A DNA stretch of 64,000 nucleotides from Bacteroidota bacterium (GCA_008933805.1 WBUH01000006.1:164775-228774); one strand, 5' to 3'; positions 1-9,544 are shown, numbered from the stretch's first letter. Numbers and translations: made by a program. Notes: generated from the sequence alone by a model not told the origin.

Positions 1-1155
1 GGTGCCACCATAGGGGTTTTCCTTGTGATGGCACTTTTTGCTTACATCCCGTTTAACTTTAAAATACTGGATCCGTTGAAACACGGGCTAAAGGATTTTG
101 AGTTCAGCGATATTTACTTCACCAAAATAAAAAAAGAAGCCCCGATAGACAGTAACATCATTATTGTAAATGTGGGCTATAACAACCGTTTCGGTTTGCT
201 GCAACAGTTACAACGCATTAAACAAGCAGGCCCCGCGGTGATAGGGTTTGACATACAACTGCTAAAAAATAAAGACCCCTTTATTGATTCGCTGTTAACG
301 GCTGAAATCAATAACACGCCCAATATGGTAATGGCTTCATACCTTTCAGGGAAAGGCCATGAAAATTACCGCTCGGAAGTAGTAACTACGGCGTTACCCC
401 TCACCAACCCAACGTGGGGCTATATAAATTTCATAGGCAAAGACTCCACCTATCCCGTGCGCTACTTCAAACCCTTTTATGAGTTTACCAAAACTCCCCA
501 AGAAGCGTTTGCCACAGCCATTGTTAAAAAATACAATCCGGCCGCCTATGAAGCGTTGAAAGGCAGGGGCAAACCCCTTGAAACCATTAATTACAGCCGC
601 AGGCAAGATCAATACCACATAATAGATGCCTTTGAGCTGGAAGACACTGCACTTGACATCAATGTGATGAAGGACAAAATAGTGTTGATGGGTTTCTTAG
701 GGCCGGATTTAAAAACCAAAGTGATAGAAGAAAACCGCTTCACGCCCATGAACCCAAAGTTCAGCGGCAAAGCTTTCCCTGATATGTACGGCGTCATTAT
801 CCATGCAAACATTATCAGCTCAATCCTTGAAGGAAAATACATCAACAAAGTGCCATCGTGGTTGTCAATGGTACTGGCCTTTATTATTTGCTGGATACAC
901 GTGTTCTTTTTTACCAAGTTTTACATCCGTCAGCACAAATTCTTCCACTTGGTAACCAAAATCATACAGCTGCTCACGTTTGTGTTAATGGTGTATCTTT
1001 CGTTTTTCTTCCTGTCGAAATTCGGGCTGAAAATAGATATGTCGCCCATATTGGCGGGTATCGCCCTGTCGGTAGATGTATTGTATTTTTACGACGGGTT
1101 TGCTACCTGGCTAAAAGAAAAGTACGGCTACCACACCGTTTTTGGCCACCACTAA
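1..1155 (+). CDS. CHASE2-domain membrane protein, 5' end outside window
   Basis: The reading frame is open from base 1, so the gene starts upstream; the ATG at 25 is probably internal. The visible 385 residues begin in a hydrophobic stretch, followed by a long extracytoplasmic region resembling a CHASE2 sensor domain (features include NIIIVNVG, VIGFDIQL and KDKIVLMGFLG). Three C-terminal hydrophobic helices follow, around residues 290-370, which is the usual CHASE2 topology. No kinase, cyclase or HTH output domain follows: the protein ends shortly after the last helix. CHASE2 is a predicted extracellular sensor domain; its ligand is unknown. The next two genes are on the same strand (76 nt and then 14 nt gaps) and encode an exported FecR/DUF928-like protein and an exported caspase-TPR protein, so this may be the sensor or anchor of that set. 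Confidence 0.8.
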   Translation, partial: GATIGVFLVMALFAYIPFNFKILDPLKHGLKDFEFSDIYFTKIKKEAPIDSNIIIVNVGYNNRFGLLQQLQRIKQAGPAVIGFDIQLLKNKDPFIDSLLTAEINNTPNMVMASYLSGKGHENYRSEVVTTALPLTNPTWGYINFIGKDSTYPVRYFKPFYEFTKTPQEAFATAIVKKYNPAAYEALKGRGKPLETINYSRRQDQYHIIDAFELEDTALDINVMKDKIVLMGFLGPDLKTKVIEENRFTPMNPKFSGKAFPDMYGVIIHANIISSILEGKYINKVPSWLSMVLAFIICWIHVFFFTKFYIRQHKFFHLVTKIIQLLTFVLMVYLSFFFLSKFGLKIDMSPILAGIALSVDVLYFYDGFATWLKEKYGYHTVFGHH

Positions 1156-1231
1156 AAGGTATAATTTCAAACATTTAACAACATAGTATTTACCAAATTG
1201 TAACTAAACGTATATAAACCAAAAGTAAGCG

Positions 1232-2173
1232 ATGAAAAACCTGATAATCATATTCTTTGCCCTATTGACAATAAGCCTTAGGGCCAATGGCGGCGATAAT
1301 GAGTTTGTGGCCTTCTCGCTAAAAGGTAAAGTACAATACAAAAACAAAGCGGCCGACAAAGCATGGACGGCTGTTGCCACCAAAACCCCCTTCTACAAAG
1401 GAGCGGTGGTAAAAATAGGCAAGGGCGAAGAATTGGTGCTGTTGCACAAAAACTACAAAACCATAAAGCTTATCAAAGCCGGCGAGTACAAAATAGATAA
1501 TCTTATTAAAGAGGCTGAAAAACAACCCGCCGACGAAAGCACTGCCTATTTGCAGTTTATATGGAAAGAGTTTAACAAAAAACACAAAGATGCTGAAAGC
1601 TACCACAGTGAGTATATGCAAACCAAAGGCGGCGTGGAGCGCAGCGGCTGCACACGCCCGTTGATGCTAACCCCCGTGTATGGCGAAAAGAAACACGGTG
1701 AAAACATCACCCTTACATGGGCACAGGATAGCGGCACTACTACCTATACTGTAGTGTTTTTTGAGAACGAAAACGAAGACACCAAGTTGTTGGAGTTGGA
1801 TGTAAACGGCACATCGCTCACCCTTTCGGCACAAACATTTTGGTTTCGTCCCGGCAAAACCTATTACTGGGTGGCCTATCCCAAAGGCAAACCCAACTGC
1901 GCCCGCTACACATTCAGCATAATAAAAGACGAAGAAGCCCAAGCGTTTCTTTCAGGGATAGCGAAACAATTAGAAACGTATACTGTAACGGCTCTTGATT
2001 ATGTAAAAGCCGCATCACAATTAGAAGAAGCAGGCTATATGCAAGAAGCAGGGGAGTACTACAAGAACGCAATGGTACTATCCAATTATGCCGACGAATT
2101 CAAAATAATCTATAGTGGTTGGCTGGCTCGCGCAGGCAACTTTGAAGAAGCCCGCAAATGGTGGGTAGCATAA
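1232..2173 (+). CDS. Exported FecR/DUF928-like protein
   Basis: 313 residues with a Sec signal peptide (hydrophobic residues 4-16, likely cleavage near ANG at 18-20). Residues ~24-90 look like a FecR-type beta domain: a glycine/lysine-rich repeat of short strands ending KAGEYKI. Residues ~138-235 form a second beta region with LTLSAQTFWFRPGKTYYW, which resembles the DUF928/Ig-like pattern found beside caspase/CHAT proteins in cyanobacteria; that comparison is from memory, not a search. The C-terminus (~240-313) is helical and TPR-like (EEAGYMQEAGEYYKNAM). The stop lies 14 nt before the likely ATG of the caspase-TPR gene, so co-translation is likely. No catalytic motif is visible; a scaffold or ligand-binding role is inference. 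Confidence 0.6.
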   Translation: MKNLIIIFFALLTISLRANGGDNEFVAFSLKGKVQYKNKAADKAWTAVATKTPFYKGAVVKIGKGEELVLLHKNYKTIKLIKAGEYKIDNLIKEAEKQPADESTAYLQFIWKEFNKKHKDAESYHSEYMQTKGGVERSGCTRPLMLTPVYGEKKHGENITLTWAQDSGTTTYTVVFFENENEDTKLLELDVNGTSLTLSAQTFWFRPGKTYYWVAYPKGKPNCARYTFSIIKDEEAQAFLSGIAKQLETYTVTALDYVKAASQLEEAGYMQEAGEYYKNAMVLSNYADEFKIIYSGWLARAGNFEEARKWWVA

Positions 2174-2187
2174 CAATCCTAAATGTC

Positions 2188-5100
2188 ATGAGAAAAACCG
2201 TATTGGTTATAGTTTCCCTGTTTGTGTTTGCTCACTTGCAAGCACAGATAGAGCTTATCAAACAAAAGCCGGATGCCATAAACGGCAAAGGCAAAATATA
2301 CGCCTTGATTATCGGGATTTCGGATTACGAAAACATAGGTGACCTGAACTATGCCGATGAGGACGCCCAAGACTTTTACGACTTTTTAGTAAAAGAATCA
2401 GACTTAGGAGTCGACTCAAACAACGTGCGCTTATTGCTGAACAAAAACGCGACTTCGGCCAACGTGGGTAAAGAGTTGCTTAAACTCAAAAACCGCATGG
2501 AAGAAGGCAGCACCTTCTTTTTCTATTTTGCCGGACACGGCGATGCCAACGGCGAAGCACAGGCGTTTTTGTTGGCCTCGGATTTACCGCCTGTTGAAGA
2601 CCCCAGCCTGTATGCCTTTGGCGGCGGGGTGATTCACGTGTACTTTATCAAAGACGAAATCCGTAAAATAATCACAGAGAAAAAGACCAACGTAATATTG
2701 GTAACCGATGCCTGCCGCACCAACGAATTGGCCGGAAGCAAAGAGGGCACCAAGGCCTACGTAAATAAAATCATGGAGCAGAACAGCGGCGAAATTCAAT
2801 TTATAAGCTGTGCTGCCGATGAAAAATCAGAAGAGAGCGACTCTTGGGGACAAGGAAGAGGGGTGTTCTCTTACTTTTTTATGAACGGACTACGCGGTTT
2901 GGCTGACAGTCGCCCTGCCGATGGCAAAGTAACCGTGCGTGAATTGTACGACTATGTTCAACGCAACGTAGAAGAAGCAACCATTGTTACCGACGAAGAC
3001 CTGATTGCCGTAACGGGCAAAGCGTTCCGTCAAAGTCCTCAGTATTGCTGCACCGAAAAGCAAAACGCCACCCTTGTATTGGTAAATGATGCGGTGAAAC
3101 AAAACGCCATTGCAAAAATGGCCGCCGCAGAGCACACCATTAAACTGGCCTCAAACAAAGGCCGCTCGGCAATACGCACCCTGCAAACCAGCGATAGCGT
3201 ATTAAAAGAGTTGTACAACAAATTTTATGATGCACTAGACAATAAAAAGCTGACCTCACCCAAGGGAAAATCGGCATGGGATTATTACACAGCCTTTAAA
3301 AACCGAGCGGGCAAAAACGGCCCCGGTGTTTTTGATGCCACCGAAGACATAAAAGCAGCCTTACTTAACGATGCGCAAATCACCATTAATGCGTTTTACA
3401 GCTACAACGATAAGTGGGGAATGAGCGATAAAACCAAACGCGACTTTTACGAAGAAGGGGTAGAGAAACTACGCAAGGCCCGCAGTTTGATGGCTCCCGA
3501 CGACCCCAACTCACCCATTGTAAAACTTACCCGCCAGTGCATGGAGGCCGCGGGAATATTTGCCTCAAACCAACCCGACGACTGGAAACGTGGAATAAAG
3601 ATGATGGATAGCGCAATTACAGCATTCCCTAAAAATCCATTGCCATTATTTTTAAAAGGCAGGCTGCTATACAATATGGCAAGCTACGATTCAGCCTTGG
3701 TGTACCTGCGCAAAAGCCATAGCATCGCTCCACGCTGGAGCATGCCTACTATTGGCATATCGGACGTTTACAGTGAGTTGGAGCAGTACGATAGTGTGGA
3801 AGTGCTACTGAATGAAGTGATAGAAAAGAACCCCGTAGCCATTGCCTATTTTAAATTAGGCTACCACTACGGAGAACACAAAGAAGACTATGAGAGTGCT
3901 GTGTTTTACAGCAAAATGGCACACGAACTGGCTCCTGAAAAAACCAACATCATTAACAACATCGGAGCCTATTACGAAAAACAAGGCGAAGAAGACTCTG
4001 CGCTTGTGTATTATGAAATGGCGTATAGCCTAGACTCGAACAACGCCTTTACGCTGTGCAACATTGGTAAATACCACCTTGAAAAAGGATATTACGAAAA
4101 GGCAGAGGAAGCCCTTTTAAGGGCGCTTAAAGCCGACTCAACGGAATCGGTTGCCTATCGAAGCTTGGGAGATTTGTATCTTAAAAAGAGCGATTTCTAC
4201 CAATATAAATTGGGTCAACGGTTAAAGTTCTGGAACTTATCTATTGCCAACTATGAAAAGGCAATTAAGTACAAACCGGCCGACAAATATTTATACTCAA
4301 TAAAAGCATCTGCTGAGTCGGTGATGGACATTGCTTTATCAGAAGCAACCATGAACCGATATCTAAAATATGGTAAACCTGACGCGGACTATTACAACGA
4401 GTTTGCATTAATATACCTGCACAACGAAGACACAGCAAAAGCAATGAACCTCTTTAAAAAGGGGATAGAGGCCGATAGCAACTTCTATTATCCGTATTTT
4501 AACATTGGCGAGATATTTTATTACAACAGCCAATGGGATAGTGCCCTTAAGTATTATGAAAAGGCAATCAGCATTGATGATAAAATCAATTATTTAGGCT
4601 ACAAGACAGAAAGAATAAACGAAAAGATACAAGAGGAGCTGGATAGAACAGAATTAATAGCTACAAAAGAAAGATTGTTGGTTACTCAGCAAACAGATAT
4701 TAACTCGGCTCTTGAGTTGGCAAACATATACCTTAGCGAAGGCAACAACGATAGCGCGTATGCACTGTATTTGCGAGTGATAGAAAATGATCCTCAAACC
4801 TCGTCGGATACCTATTTAAGCCTTTTCCAAAGTGCGCGCTACAGCTACGAACACACTGTAGATACCGCGATAATGTATTTAGCCAAGGCAGCTCGTGAAC
4901 GTAAAGATATTTCGCTGGCGTATGAATACATCTATTATGTAAAAGACAATAGTGGATATTTATACAATGAAGAAGCGGCTGAGTGCGGGAAACTTTACTT
5001 TGCTTGTGAACCTACCCAGCCGGATGATTACAGACTTGGCGATATGGCGTATTACATAGCGATGGTTTACAACAACAGCGGGGATACTGAAAAAACGCTG

Positions 5101-5268
5101 GGTTGGCTGGAAGAAAGCCTTAAAAAAGGCTATTGGGCAAGCAATCTTACAATGGACTACAACTTTGATAACCTTGCGGAGAACAAACAGTTTAAAAAGC
5201 TGATTAAAAAATACGGCAAGAAACAAAAGCAACAAGCACCCGTAGAAGATGAATATAATTGGCGGTAA
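2188..5268 (+). CDS. Secreted caspase-family (peptidase C14) protein with TPR array
   Basis: 1026 residues from the ATG at 2188. That start gives a clean signal peptide (MRKTVLVIVSLFVFAHLQAQ), whereas the in-frame ATG at 2158 overlaps the preceding gene. Residues ~35-270 are a caspase/metacaspase fold: KIYALIIGISDY opens the domain, the catalytic His is in FYFAGHGD (His117) and the catalytic Cys in VTDACR (Cys176), so both dyad residues are present. From ~400 to ~1000 there are many TPR-like units (for example NIGAYYEKQGEEDSALVYY and CNIGKYHLEKGYYEKAEEAL). Presumed role: a periplasmic or surface cysteine protease whose TPRs bind a partner or substrate. It ends a three-gene set with a CHASE2 protein and a FecR-like protein. 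Substrate and activation signal are unknown. Confidence 0.85.
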   Translation: MRKTVLVIVSLFVFAHLQAQIELIKQKPDAINGKGKIYALIIGISDYENIGDLNYADEDAQDFYDFLVKESDLGVDSNNVRLLLNKNATSANVGKELLKLKNRMEEGSTFFFYFAGHGDANGEAQAFLLASDLPPVEDPSLYAFGGGVIHVYFIKDEIRKIITEKKTNVILVTDACRTNELAGSKEGTKAYVNKIMEQNSGEIQFISCAADEKSEESDSWGQGRGVFSYFFMNGLRGLADSRPADGKVTVRELYDYVQRNVEEATIVTDEDLIAVTGKAFRQSPQYCCTEKQNATLVLVNDAVKQNAIAKMAAAEHTIKLASNKGRSAIRTLQTSDSVLKELYNKFYDALDNKKLTSPKGKSAWDYYTAFKNRAGKNGPGVFDATEDIKAALLNDAQITINAFYSYNDKWGMSDKTKRDFYEEGVEKLRKARSLMAPDDPNSPIVKLTRQCMEAAGIFASNQPDDWKRGIKMMDSAITAFPKNPLPLFLKGRLLYNMASYDSALVYLRKSHSIAPRWSMPTIGISDVYSELEQYDSVEVLLNEVIEKNPVAIAYFKLGYHYGEHKEDYESAVFYSKMAHELAPEKTNIINNIGAYYEKQGEEDSALVYYEMAYSLDSNNAFTLCNIGKYHLEKGYYEKAEEALLRALKADSTESVAYRSLGDLYLKKSDFYQYKLGQRLKFWNLSIANYEKAIKYKPADKYLYSIKASAESVMDIALSEATMNRYLKYGKPDADYYNEFALIYLHNEDTAKAMNLFKKGIEADSNFYYPYFNIGEIFYYNSQWDSALKYYEKAISIDDKINYLGYKTERINEKIQEELDRTELIATKERLLVTQQTDINSALELANIYLSEGNNDSAYALYLRVIENDPQTSSDTYLSLFQSARYSYEHTVDTAIMYLAKAARERKDISLAYEYIYYVKDNSGYLYNEEAAECGKLYFACEPTQPDDYRLGDMAYYIAMVYNNSGDTEKTLGWLEESLKKGYWASNLTMDYNFDNLAENKQFKKLIKKYGKKQKQQAPVEDEYNWR

Positions 5269-5273
5269 CTTTG
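5266..5273 (+). promoter_or_regulatory. -7 promoter box TAACTTTG abutting the rsmF-like start
   Basis: Exact match to the Bacteroidota -7 consensus TAnnTTTG. Its first three bases are the TAA stop of the caspase gene. Only four bases separate it from the ATG at 5278, which would place the transcript start at or next to the start codon. Confidence 0.5.
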
Positions 5274-5277
5274 GCGC

Positions 5278-6651
5278 ATGATAAGGGAATTGCCCGAGCC
5301 TTTTTCAATCAGGATGCAGCAACAACTGCAAACCGGATTTAACGAATATGTCGCTGCCATTGGTGCTGACGCACCGGTATCGTTACGGATAAACCCCGAA
5401 AAGATAAAAACAACGCTGCCTTACCCAAAGGTAGCTTGGTGCAACGACGGGTATTACCTGCCCGCTCGCCCTGTTTTTACCTTCGACCCCTTGTTTCAGG
5501 CAGGAGCCTACTATGTGCAAGAAGCGGCGAGTATGTTCACGGGCTATGCCCTGCAACAAATCAACCCGCAAAACAAAGCGATAAAAGTATTGGATTTGTG
5601 CGCAGCGCCGGGGGGTAAAAGCACTCAATTAGTAAGTACGATATCGAAAGACAGTCTATTGGTGGCAAACGAGGTGATAAAAACACGCGTGGGGGTATTG
5701 CGCGATAACCTTGAAAAATGGGGCTACCCCAACACCATTGTTACCAATAACGACCCTAAAGATTTTGAAGCCCTTGAAGGTTTTTTTGACGTAGTGGTTT
5801 GTGATGCACCGTGCAGCGGGGAAGGACTTTTCCGCAAAGAACCCGAATCAGTTAAAGAATGGAGCGAAGCCAACGTGCAACTGTGCAGTCAACGCCAGCA
5901 GCGCATATTGGTATCAGCCATCAAGACACTGAAAGACGGCGGGCACTTGATTTATTCAACCTGTACCCATGCTCCCGAAGAAAACGAACTAAACGTAGAG
6001 TGGATGTGCCGTGAATTCGGCCTTGAAGAAGTGAAACTGACATTACCCCAAGGCGCAGGCATTGTCGAGTCGAATATCGGGTATCGTTTTTATCCCCACT
6101 TAGTAAAAGCCGAAGGGTTTTATTGCGCGGTTTTGCAAAAGAAAGGCGATAACGAAACCAAGCTTTCAAGAACAAAGAAACCTCTTTTTATAGCGGCAAG
6201 AAAAATAGGCGCAGAACTATCCAACTACTTTAGCGCAGATTATCCGTTGGCCTTTTTCGAGCGTAATATCATGTGGTGTGCTTTTCCCGCGAAGTACGAT
6301 GAAGACCTTAATCTGTTGGCAGAGAAACTGTACATTGTTTCATTCGGAACAGAAACAGGAGAGTTAATGAAAGGCGAGTTACTACCCGCACAAGGATTGG
6401 CCAACTCTATCATCCGCAACAAAGAAATTTTTGAAAGCTATGAGTTAGAAATAACCGAGGCGGTAAAGTATTTACGCAAAGACGCCATTTTTGACGATAG
6501 CGGCATCAAAGGCTGGAAACTTGCTACTTTTCAGGGCATCGGCCTGGGTTACTTCAAAAACCTTGGCAACCGCACCAACAATTATTTCCCCAAAGAGCGC
6601 AGGATTTTAAAAACCCCTTTGCAAGAAGAAATAGGTACGCTTACAATGTAA
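5278..6651 (+). CDS. rsmF: rRNA (cytosine-C5)-methyltransferase, RsmF/NOL1-NOP2-sun family
   Basis: 457 residues. The SAM-binding motif is DLCAAPGGKST (residues 106-116). The two cysteines of the m5C RNA methyltransferase mechanism are in DAPCSGEG (Cys179) and YSTCTHAPEENE (Cys229). The C-terminal ~150 residues resemble the PUA-like domain of RsmF (YebU), ending GYFKNLGNRTNNYFPKERR, so the enzyme probably methylates a 16S rRNA cytosine. Length fits the RsmF group. It starts 9 nt after the caspase gene but has its own promoter box overlapping that gene's stop codon, so functional linkage to the caspase set is doubtful. The exact target cytosine cannot be read from sequence. Confidence 0.85.
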   Translation: MIRELPEPFSIRMQQQLQTGFNEYVAAIGADAPVSLRINPEKIKTTLPYPKVAWCNDGYYLPARPVFTFDPLFQAGAYYVQEAASMFTGYALQQINPQNKAIKVLDLCAAPGGKSTQLVSTISKDSLLVANEVIKTRVGVLRDNLEKWGYPNTIVTNNDPKDFEALEGFFDVVVCDAPCSGEGLFRKEPESVKEWSEANVQLCSQRQQRILVSAIKTLKDGGHLIYSTCTHAPEENELNVEWMCREFGLEEVKLTLPQGAGIVESNIGYRFYPHLVKAEGFYCAVLQKKGDNETKLSRTKKPLFIAARKIGAELSNYFSADYPLAFFERNIMWCAFPAKYDEDLNLLAEKLYIVSFGTETGELMKGELLPAQGLANSIIRNKEIFESYELEITEAVKYLRKDAIFDDSGIKGWKLATFQGIGLGYFKNLGNRTNNYFPKERRILKTPLQEEIGTLTM

Positions 6652-6746
6652 ACGGCGCGCATTAGCACAAGGGATTCACTTGTTTATCAACAAATCCAAA
6701 AACTTTACGAACTTTGCCCCTTGCGGCAAAACCCGCTTCTACGCAC

Positions 6747-7487
6747 ATGCAACAACAGGTAATATACGGTGTGAGGCCCGTAATTGAGGCTATTGAAGCC
6801 GGTAAAACCATCGATAGGGTATATATTGAAGAAAACGCACGGGGAGAACTGGTAACACAGCTTCGCCGAATGCTGAAAGAACAGGAAATTCCACACCAAA
6901 TCCTGCCCCAATACCGCTTTTTTAAAGTAGCCGACCGTAACAAAAACCACCAAGGTGTGGTGGCGTATGCTGCATTGGTAGAGTATCAGGAAATTGATGA
7001 AGTGGTGCAACAAGCCTTTGAGCGCGGCGAAACTCCGTTAGTGTTGGTACTTGACCGCATTACCGATGTGCGCAACTTTGGTGCATTGGCCCGTACCGCA
7101 GAGTGTATGGGGGTTCATGCCCTGCTGATACCCTCAAAAGGGGCGGCAGCAATAAATGAAGACGCCATTAAAACCAGTGCGGGCGCATTGATGAAAATAC
7201 CCGTGTGCCGTACCCATAACCTTAAAAACGCATTAGAATACCTGCACGACTCAGGCTTGCAACTGGCGGCTGCTACTGAAAAAGGAGCGGTAAACTGCTG
7301 GCAAGCCGACCTTAAAACTCCGCTGGCATTGATAATGGGCAACGAAGAAGAAGGTGTTTCGCCCGAATACCTGAAACGCTGCGACACCTTACTAAAAGTA
7401 CCCATGACAGGCACAATAGAATCGTTAAACGTATCGGTAGCCGCCGGAATGTTGTTGTACGAATGTGCACGACAAAGAGGTCATTAG
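6747..7487 (+). CDS. rlmB: 23S rRNA (guanosine-2'-O)-methyltransferase RlmB / TrmH-family SPOUT enzyme
   Basis: 246 residues from the ATG at 6747 (MQQQVIYGVRPVIEAIEAG), chosen because homologues start at this conserved segment and the in-frame ATG at 6714 sits inside a likely promoter (GAACTTTG at 6709-6716, one mismatch to TAnnTTTG). The N-terminal ~75 residues are the RNA substrate-binding domain. The SPOUT domain has DRITDVRNFGALARTAE (motif 1), LIMGNEEEGVS (motif 2) and LNVSVAAGMLLYE (motif 3, the knot loop). The family methylates G2251 of 23S rRNA in E. coli; it cannot be separated from other TrmH-family members with certainty here. Confidence 0.85.
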   Translation: MQQQVIYGVRPVIEAIEAGKTIDRVYIEENARGELVTQLRRMLKEQEIPHQILPQYRFFKVADRNKNHQGVVAYAALVEYQEIDEVVQQAFERGETPLVLVLDRITDVRNFGALARTAECMGVHALLIPSKGAAAINEDAIKTSAGALMKIPVCRTHNLKNALEYLHDSGLQLAAATEKGAVNCWQADLKTPLALIMGNEEEGVSPEYLKRCDTLLKVPMTGTIESLNVSVAAGMLLYECARQRGH

Positions 7488-7532
7488 TCGTTTTAGTTTG
7501 GTTAAAAAGAAATAAAACCCGTTGTTGCAACA

Positions 7533-8570
7533 ATGATAGCATTCCATACACACGAAATAGAGCAGATAAAGCAAACCGCAATAGAGGCCGAAAGAAACAA
7601 GCGGCTTCCTCAGTCGGTTTTGGAGTTGCTATACAAATACAAATTACTAAAGCTGTTTGTACCCAAAGAACTGGGCGGTGCTGAAGCAACCCTGCCGCAA
7701 GCACTAGCGGTATTTGAAAACTGCTCCTATATTGATGGTACATTAGGCTGGATGGCCGCCATTGGAAGCGGAGGAAATTATTTTACAGGCTACTACAGCG
7801 AGGAGACTGCGCAAAAACTGTTTTCTGCTGAGAACGCCGTGTTGGCCGGCAGCGGACATGTTGGTACAGCCAAAAAAACGAACGGAGGATACACAATAAA
7901 CGGAAGCTGGAAGTATTGCAGCGGAACCGGCATAGCTACATTTTTTACTGTATCGGCGACCGATGAAAATGGCGAGATAAAAGCATTTACACTGACGCCG
8001 GAACAAGTTAATGTATTACAAGACTGGGACGCTTTTGGGCTAAAAGCCACCGAAAGCAACTCGATACAAGTAACGGACGCATTTGTACCTGATGAGTTAG
8101 TATTTGATTTATCAAAACCTCAGTTAAGCTACAACCACTATAAAGTGTACAGCTTTCCGTTTACATTGTTTGCACAATACTCTTTTGGCGCGGTAGTATT
8201 GGGATTGTATCGTTCATTTGTTGAAGAAGCAGAAAAATACGCCAAGCAACACGCGGACAATAGCGAGCGCAGCAAAACAATAAACCAACTGCTGAACAAA
8301 GCGCGCATTAGTGTAGATAAACACGCAGCAGCATTTCATAAATCGGCGCAGGCCACTTGGGATGCGCACATAAGCGGAACAGGAATAGGAGAAGCATTAA
8401 TGATTGAGGGAGCCGAAACAGTATTGGCTATATCAGCATGGGTGCCCCAAATAACCACCAACATCTTTTCGCATTTGGGAATGACAGCCCTTATGGAAAA
8501 GCAACAGCTTAACCGCGTGTACCGTAACCTGCTTACCGCCAATCAGCACATACTTTTAAGAAAGTATTAA
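7533..8570 (+). CDS. Acyl-CoA dehydrogenase-like flavoprotein
   Basis: 345 residues, somewhat shorter than classical acyl-CoA dehydrogenases (~380). The N-terminal helical domain is visible (LYKYKLLKLFVPKELGG, then DGTLGWMAA), followed by the middle beta domain (NGGYTINGSWKYCSGTG and WDAFGLKATESNSIQV) and a C-terminal four-helix domain (GLYRSFVEEAEKYA, HLGMTALMEKQQLNRVYRN). The catalytic glutamate of true acyl-CoA dehydrogenases is not obvious. The pattern is closer to the flavin-dependent monooxygenase branch (DszC/HpaB-type class D) that shares the fold. Substrate unknown. No obvious operon partner. Confidence 0.75.
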   Translation: MIAFHTHEIEQIKQTAIEAERNKRLPQSVLELLYKYKLLKLFVPKELGGAEATLPQALAVFENCSYIDGTLGWMAAIGSGGNYFTGYYSEETAQKLFSAENAVLAGSGHVGTAKKTNGGYTINGSWKYCSGTGIATFFTVSATDENGEIKAFTLTPEQVNVLQDWDAFGLKATESNSIQVTDAFVPDELVFDLSKPQLSYNHYKVYSFPFTLFAQYSFGAVVLGLYRSFVEEAEKYAKQHADNSERSKTINQLLNKARISVDKHAAAFHKSAQATWDAHISGTGIGEALMIEGAETVLAISAWVPQITTNIFSHLGMTALMEKQQLNRVYRNLLTANQHILLRKY

Positions 8571-8618
8571 ATTATTTTGATGCAAAGAGGTTGGATTATA
8601 AACACTCAACCTATTTAC

Positions 8619-8626
8619 TACATTTG
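8619..8626 (+). promoter_or_regulatory. -7 promoter box TACATTTG
   Basis: Exact TAnnTTTG match 29 nt before the ATG at 8656. A TTG about 25 nt further upstream (8591) is a possible but over-spaced -33 element. Confidence 0.4.
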
Positions 8627-8655
8627 TAATCTTTCTAAATAAGAACATCAGTACA

Positions 8656-9450
8656 ATGAAACATATCAGCGAAAGGTTGTTAGTCCCTGAAACCGTTGCC
8701 GCCATGTCGAACGAGTTTAAAACCAACCATCCGTACCCACATATAATTATCGATGATTTTTTAAAGCCTGAAACTGCCTCGGCAGCGTTTGACAACTTCC
8801 CTCCATACGAGTTGTTCAACAAAAAATACAAAGGGCTGAACGAGAAAAAGGCAGAAGGAAGTAACATTGAAGACTTTAACCCTATTTTCTCTGAAATCAT
8901 CAACGATTTGTCATCGCCTGATATGTACAAATGGATACAACAGGTATGTAATATAAAAGAAGAAGTGGTGATGACTGACGATGCCGAAGGCCGCGGATTG
9001 CACCAAGGAGGCAAAGGCAGCTTTTTGGATATACACATCGATTTTAACATACATCGCAAACACAACCTGCACCGCAGGTTAAACATACTTATCTACCTTA
9101 ATAAGCACTGGTTGCCCGAGTATGGGGGTGGCTTAGAAATGTGGAACCCCGATGTAACCAAAATGGAAAAGGTAGCAGAGCCTAAATTTAACCGCTGCCT
9201 TATTTTTGAAACGAACGAGATAAGCTACCACGGTTACGGTCGCATAAACGTACCCGAAAACGAAAGTCGTAAAAGCATTTACGGCTACTATTATACCCAA
9301 ACCCGCGATGGTGCAGTACCCTATCACGACACAGTGTTTAAGGCACGTCCGGAGGAAGGAAAATTGAAGCAAATACAGACGGATTTGAAGGAAACTACTA
9401 AAAACACCATCAAAAGGGTGTTAAAAAAAGTAGGAATAACCTTTAAATAA
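8656..9450 (+). CDS. 2-oxoglutarate-Fe(II) dioxygenase, prolyl-4-hydroxylase-like
   Basis: 264 residues. The metal triad is visible: HxD at His127/Asp129 (DIHIDFN) and the distal His192 (EISYHGYG), followed by an Arg-Lys-Ser segment at 205-207 that would bind the 2-oxoglutarate carboxylate. RRLNILIYLNKHW and YGGGLEMW are typical of the PF13640 fold. The protein presumably hydroxylates a protein or small-molecule substrate; related bacterial enzymes are often found with surface-glycan genes, but there is no such context here. It has its own promoter and no close downstream partner. Confidence 0.8.
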   Translation: MKHISERLLVPETVAAMSNEFKTNHPYPHIIIDDFLKPETASAAFDNFPPYELFNKKYKGLNEKKAEGSNIEDFNPIFSEIINDLSSPDMYKWIQQVCNIKEEVVMTDDAEGRGLHQGGKGSFLDIHIDFNIHRKHNLHRRLNILIYLNKHWLPEYGGGLEMWNPDVTKMEKVAEPKFNRCLIFETNEISYHGYGRINVPENESRKSIYGYYYTQTRDGAVPYHDTVFKARPEEGKLKQIQTDLKETTKNTIKRVLKKVGITFK

Positions 9451-9536
9451 TTGATTGTTTGGCCTTGCCAAAAGCAAGTAACAATTCTTTAACCTTTACT
9501 TAACAATCCACTAACTGGCAAAAATTTGTTGAGAAA

Positions 9537-9544
9537 TACTTTTG
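9537..9544 (+). promoter_or_regulatory. -7 promoter box TACTTTTG of TonB receptor gene
   Basis: Exact TAnnTTTG match 19 nt before the ATG at 9564. No clear -33 TTTG at the preferred spacing. Confidence 0.45.

Noticed and set aside
2158..2187. Earlier ATG (2158) for the caspase gene
   Set aside because: It overlaps the preceding gene and buries the signal peptide; ATG at 2188 begins exactly at MRKTVLVIV.
2188..5268. Cytoplasmic abortive-infection caspase
   Set aside because: The protein has a signal peptide and its neighbours are exported, so a cytoplasmic suicide effector is unlikely.
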